Of a stretch of DNA of 64,000 nucleotides, positions 60,778 through 64,000 are shown in pieces. The DNA is taken from contig JAHZFJ010000013.1 in assembly GCA_019421365.1 (NCBI GenBank), positions 55,059-119,058 on the forward strand, written 5' to 3'. Every line of letters starts with the position of its first letter. The first letter of the stretch is position 1. The position numbers were made by a program, and so were the translations under genes. The notes under the pieces are model-generated. The model searched no databases, was not told the DNA's origin, and saw only the letters and a list, made by a program, of their open reading frames with translations. Origin of the DNA: Lachnospiraceae bacterium (GTDB taxonomy: Bacteria > Bacillota > Clostridia > Lachnospirales > Lachnospiraceae).

Positions 60778-63021
60778 TTACTTTTTAATCTGATTCAAAG
60801 TAGAATTTAAACCAAGCATCTGCTCTTTTGTAAACTGCTTATCTGCCCCCATAGTACCAAGCATAGAAATCATACGTTTTACAGTAAATCCTGCTATCAT
60901 CTTCTTAATGCCTTCATTGTTATCAAGTTCAAATCCTGCTGCTCCTCCTATGCTACCAGCCATGATCTGTCCTAAAACTTTTTGTCCTTCTGGGTTAACC
61001 ATAATATCCCCAAGCTTGTCATTGATGCTAAAATATCCCTCAGGTGCTGTTATTTCAAACCAGTTTAAGATATCTCCTGTCTCTTTCATTCGATACGCTT
61101 CATTGAATACATCAACTTTTTTGATCAGACTTTCATCTTCGCAGTTCCCTGCTTTAGCAACTAACTTTGTCTCACCCTGGTTTGGTACATCAAAATAGAA
61201 GAAATGTTCTTCGCATGTCTTGCTTCCAATGCTAACTCCATTTACAAAAAGTTCTACCTCTGGAAGATTTGAATATACCACTACTTTTGTTACTTCCTCA
61301 ACGCGGTCAACATAACGTTTTCCACAAATATGTACAAATGGCTCATCAGAAAGCCATGCTTTATATGCATAGAAAGAATCCTTCTTATACTTTCTATCAA
61401 AAGTCACAAGTCCTTTGTGATTCATACCATTCTCGCCGCCCTCTGCTCTTGCATCTGCAGCAAAATCAAACATATTCCACACATGTGTAGCCCAGATATA
61501 AGGACGTGTAAATAGTTGTTTGATTAATTCTTCATGGTAGTAAGCTTGATACTCTTCTGTATAATCCCCTTGTTCCGGATTAGAAGTATGCCAGTCTAAT
61601 GCTTCACATCCGTATTCACTCATGCCAATAGCACGATTTGGATATTTCGCATGGAAGCCATCCATCCATTCTCCATTCATAGAAGTATCTCCGCCGTACC
61701 AGCCAAAGTAATGATTATAAGATAACACGTCAGGGATTTTCAGATATTCATCGTCCATGGAACACATAGAAACAGCTGCTATTGTTGTCAGTCTTGTTTT
61801 ATCCATGTCATGCACCAAATCATTTAACATACGATGATTCTCAATTAAATCTGGGTTATCTGCTCCATCCATAGTAATTTCATTCGATAAGCCCCATACT
61901 ACAATAGATGGATGATTATAATTCTGGATAACTAATTCCTTCATCTGAGAAATGGTATTTTCTTTTCCATTTGTAAGATGTTTTGAAATATAAGGAATTT
62001 CAGCCCAGATTATCAATCCTCTTTCATCACATAAATCGTAGAAGTACTGATCATGTTGATAATGAGCTAATCGTATAGTCGTTGCTCCTAATTCACAAAT
62101 AAGATCCATGTCTTCTTCATGGTGCTCTTTTAATAAAGCATTTCCGATTTCAGGTCTATCTTGATGACGAGATACCCCTCTTAATTGGTAGCTTTCTCCA
62201 TTTAAGATAAAGCCCTTATTAGGATCAATTTCAAATGTACGACAGCCAAAGCGTGTACTTCTGCTATCTAATACAGATGTAGCATCTGACAATTCAACAT
62301 TTAGTGTATATAAGAAAGGATCTTTACGTCCATTCCAGATATGTACATCTTCAATCTCAAATAACACTTTAGTTACATCCGATGTTGTGGTCTGCGTTGC
62401 AATCACAGTGTCTCCATCACTAATGGAATATACAACTGTTTCCGTGCCTGTTGCACCTGTTAAATAGATTTCTACCTCTACCTCTGCTCTAGTACCTTGT
62501 ACTAATGGAGTCACTTTAACAGCTGGTCCACCATAGTAATCTAAATCAAAATGAACTTCAGGTACGCAAATTATAGATACTGATCTATAAAGCCCTCCAT
62601 AAAATGTAAAGTCCGCCATCTGTGGATATACTCTGTCATTACTAGCATTATCAACAGCAACAACGATTTCATTCTCATCTTCTAATAATTCAGTGATATT
62701 AACTCTCCAAGTAGAGTATCCACCGTCATGATGCGCAGCTTTTTTACCATTTACGAATATATCGGCAGAAGAGTTAGCTCCTTCAAATTCAATGTATACC
62801 TCGGCAGCACCTGTTACGTCTTCCTTTTTCAACTGCTTTGCATAATAGCAAGTTCCACGATAGTAATCATTTCCACCATCTTGTCCATCAATCCCATTCC
62901 ATGTATGTGGAAGATTTATCTCCTCCCATTCCCCTTGACATAGAATAGATTCTTGTTCCGTTACACTTTTTACTTCCTTCGTAAATCCCCAACCATCATT
63001 CCAATTCATGCTATTTCTCAT
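60778..63021 (-). CDS. Glycoside hydrolase family 2 (beta-galactosidase/beta-glucuronidase type)
   Basis: A 747-residue cytosolic enzyme. The sugar-binding jelly roll (residues 1-150) with FEGANSSADIFVNGKKAAHH, an immunoglobulin-like domain, and the TIM barrel with acid/base Glu381 in WGLSNE and nucleophile Glu469 in MSEYG. The C-terminus has another beta-domain (about 575-650) and a helical, Met/Gly-rich extension (650-747) unlike classical GH2 enzymes. The ATG follows AAGGAGGG. Likely induced through the divergent AraC-type gene, now broken. Exact sugar specificity cannot be read. Confidence 0.9.
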   Translation of the reverse strand: MRNSMNWNDGWGFTKEVKSVTEQESILCQGEWEEINLPHTWNGIDGQDGGNDYYRGTCYYAKQLKKEDVTGAAEVYIEFEGANSSADIFVNGKKAAHHDGGYSTWRVNITELLEDENEIVVAVDNASNDRVYPQMADFTFYGGLYRSVSIICVPEVHFDLDYYGGPAVKVTPLVQGTRAEVEVEIYLTGATGTETVVYSISDGDTVIATQTTTSDVTKVLFEIEDVHIWNGRKDPFLYTLNVELSDATSVLDSRSTRFGCRTFEIDPNKGFILNGESYQLRGVSRHQDRPEIGNALLKEHHEEDMDLICELGATTIRLAHYQHDQYFYDLCDERGLIIWAEIPYISKHLTNGKENTISQMKELVIQNYNHPSIVVWGLSNEITMDGADNPDLIENHRMLNDLVHDMDKTRLTTIAAVSMCSMDDEYLKIPDVLSYNHYFGWYGGDTSMNGEWMDGFHAKYPNRAIGMSEYGCEALDWHTSNPEQGDYTEEYQAYYHEELIKQLFTRPYIWATHVWNMFDFAADARAEGGENGMNHKGLVTFDRKYKKDSFYAYKAWLSDEPFVHICGKRYVDRVEEVTKVVVYSNLPEVELFVNGVSIGSKTCEEHFFYFDVPNQGETKLVAKAGNCEDESLIKKVDVFNEAYRMKETGDILNWFEITAPEGYFSINDKLGDIMVNPEGQKVLGQIMAGSIGGAAGFELDNNEGIKKMIAGFTVKRMISMLGTMGADKQFTKEQMLGLNSTLNQIKK

Positions 63022-63153
63022 AATGCCCTCCTTCTTTTGTTCACTTTCTACATACTAACAAAATATTAATATAGCAACTTGTTCAATTTTTGTTGATTAT
63101 AGATTTTTTTTGTGCTAATCTTGAAATATATACCAAAGAAAATGGAGGTTATT

Positions 63154-63966
63154 ATGATTTTTTTGAAGCAGTCTATTTCAGAAGTTTTTCCTCTTATTAA
63201 CCAATTACTACATGATGCATTTAAGATTGACTCCTTCTTTTTTACTGATCCTTACCAGGACATTGATAAGGTTGATCGAGGTTTTCGCAAAATAGTTTGG
63301 GATCAATATCAGGTCCCCCAACTTAATTTATATCCTGATAATAAAGAAAGCTATCGATTGCTCATTATAAAAAGTTCTCTTAATTTTTACAATATTGTGG
63401 CTATGGTTTCTTTCGATGAGCAACCGGACTTAATTACTATTGGTCCTTTCCTTGATGAGGAAATAAATCCTGCGTTCTTTATGCGGACTTTAAAAGAAAG
63501 TAAACTCTCTTCCGATAATATTTTACTTTTCAAAAAATTCTATCATCAATTACCAATTGTAAATTTGAACGATGTATTAACAATGACAACTCATCTGATT
63601 GTTACCTTTCTTCCGGAATTTAAGAATGTTACACCAGAATATATTAATTATTCCGAAGAAACGCATGAATTTGTATTAAATCCTCTCGTTGTTAAGGAAT
63701 ACTCCTTCCGAGAAGCAGAATTATATGCACAGTACCTGAACTCCTTTTTAGACGCATTACCCTCTGGTGATTATGAACAGATTACTAAACACATGAAACA
63801 ATTTTTTAGTTTTACTGGAATTACCAAAGAGACATCCCTTGGCAAGTTGAAGAAGGATCTCAGCATCTTCAACGCTCACTGCAAATGTAAATTATTATCT
63901 TCCCCTATTCACCCTAATTATGTATTACAATTATCTAATCTATATGATGTGTCCTGGTATAATTAA
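63154..63966 (+). CDS. AraC-type regulator lacking its DNA-binding domain
   Basis: A 270-residue protein that matches the N-terminal sensor part of large Lachnospiraceae AraC-type regulators: a PAS/GAF-like domain and a helical region ending in CKCKLLSSPIHPNYVLQLSN (the segment normally just before the helix-turn-helix). It stops at 63966 after LYDVSWYN with no AraC HTH. It is divergent from the GH2/GPH operon, where such a regulator normally sits. The ATG at 63154 follows GGAGG. It may be a truncated pseudogene or a DNA-binding-free modulator; only 34 bases follow in this window. Confidence 0.6.
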   Translation: MIFLKQSISEVFPLINQLLHDAFKIDSFFFTDPYQDIDKVDRGFRKIVWDQYQVPQLNLYPDNKESYRLLIIKSSLNFYNIVAMVSFDEQPDLITIGPFLDEEINPAFFMRTLKESKLSSDNILLFKKFYHQLPIVNLNDVLTMTTHLIVTFLPEFKNVTPEYINYSEETHEFVLNPLVVKEYSFREAELYAQYLNSFLDALPSGDYEQITKHMKQFFSFTGITKETSLGKLKKDLSIFNAHCKCKLLSSPIHPNYVLQLSNLYDVSWYN

Positions 63967-64000
63967 GTTGTAACACCTTGGTATAAAATTTTGATATAAT

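Noticed and set aside
1..64000. rRNA, tRNA, CRISPR arrays, insertion-sequence transposases, phage genes
   Set aside because: Intergenic regions were read for these; none with cloverleaf, conserved 16S/23S blocks, regular repeat-spacer pattern or transposase motifs was found.

Overview
The window is from a low-GC, spore-forming anaerobic Firmicute, most likely in the Lachnospiraceae or a close Clostridia relative. This is an inference from AT-rich DNA with strong AGGAGG-type ribosome binding sites, an O2-sensitive class III ribonucleotide reductase (nrdD/nrdG), a PdaA-like deacetylase and a LysM-GH18 (SleL/YaaH-like) enzyme typical of spore formers, a Clostridia-type Amt-PII fusion, an H2O-forming NADH oxidase for O2 defence, and a GPH/GH2 plant-sugar locus. 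No rRNA, tRNA, phage, insertion sequence or CRISPR array was recognised.

Layout. 1-5 kb: type II topoisomerase pair (5'-truncated parE-like gene, then parC-like) split by a 290-bp hairpin repeat, then a patatin. 5-8.8 kb: NAD synthesis operon nadA-nadB-nadC (minus strand), with a nested palindromic repeat between nadA and nadB. 9-17 kb: small hypothetical proteins, a frameshifted membrane-protein gene, GH31 glucosidase, second patatin, DUF1062 and APH-like proteins. 17-24 kb: MgtE Mg2+ transporter, GNAT, ABC-F ATPase, and a FUSC membrane protein fused to a HAD-like domain with lost catalytic residues. 24-27 kb: a large surface lipoprotein and a DegV fatty-acid-binding protein. 27.5-28.8 kb: a gene graveyard (truncated XRE regulator; MerR fused by deletion to half of an ABC-2 permease). 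29-34 kb: lipoprotein, ArsC/Spx-like protein, nox, divergent DeoR regulator plus MFS transporter, PdaA-like deacetylase. 34-42 kb: GNAT, APH fragment, NmrA-like reductase, PucR-type regulator with a membrane protein and methyltransferase, Gfo/Idh oxidoreductase, MATE exporter. 42-50 kb: two-component system, thioredoxin, an ABC ATPase-like protein with every ATPase motif degenerate, nrdD-nrdG with tandem NrdR-like boxes, diguanylate cyclase. 50-55 kb: MraY-like transferase, spore-type GH18, Amt-PII. 55-59 kb: a uracil-DNA-glycosylase-like remnant, then an operon of response regulator, histidine kinase and three small membrane proteins (two of them paralogues). 59-64 kb: GPH symporter and GH2 glycosidase with a divergent AraC-type protein that has lost its DNA-binding domain.

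Two themes stand out. First, several families of long nested inverted repeats recur in intergenic space (R1 at 1300 and 46652; R2 at 7419, 18711, 21774 and 35490; R3-like at 1161 and 15655; R4 at 34290 and 56060), often in the 5' leader of a gene; they are not explained by ordinary terminators. Second, there is a concentration of proteins that keep a fold but lose catalysis or DNA binding (pseudo-ABC ATPase, pseudo-HAD, HTH-less AraC) and of decaying genes. The most promising undescribed protein system is the two-component operon with the small membrane triad at 55.5-59.1 kb.
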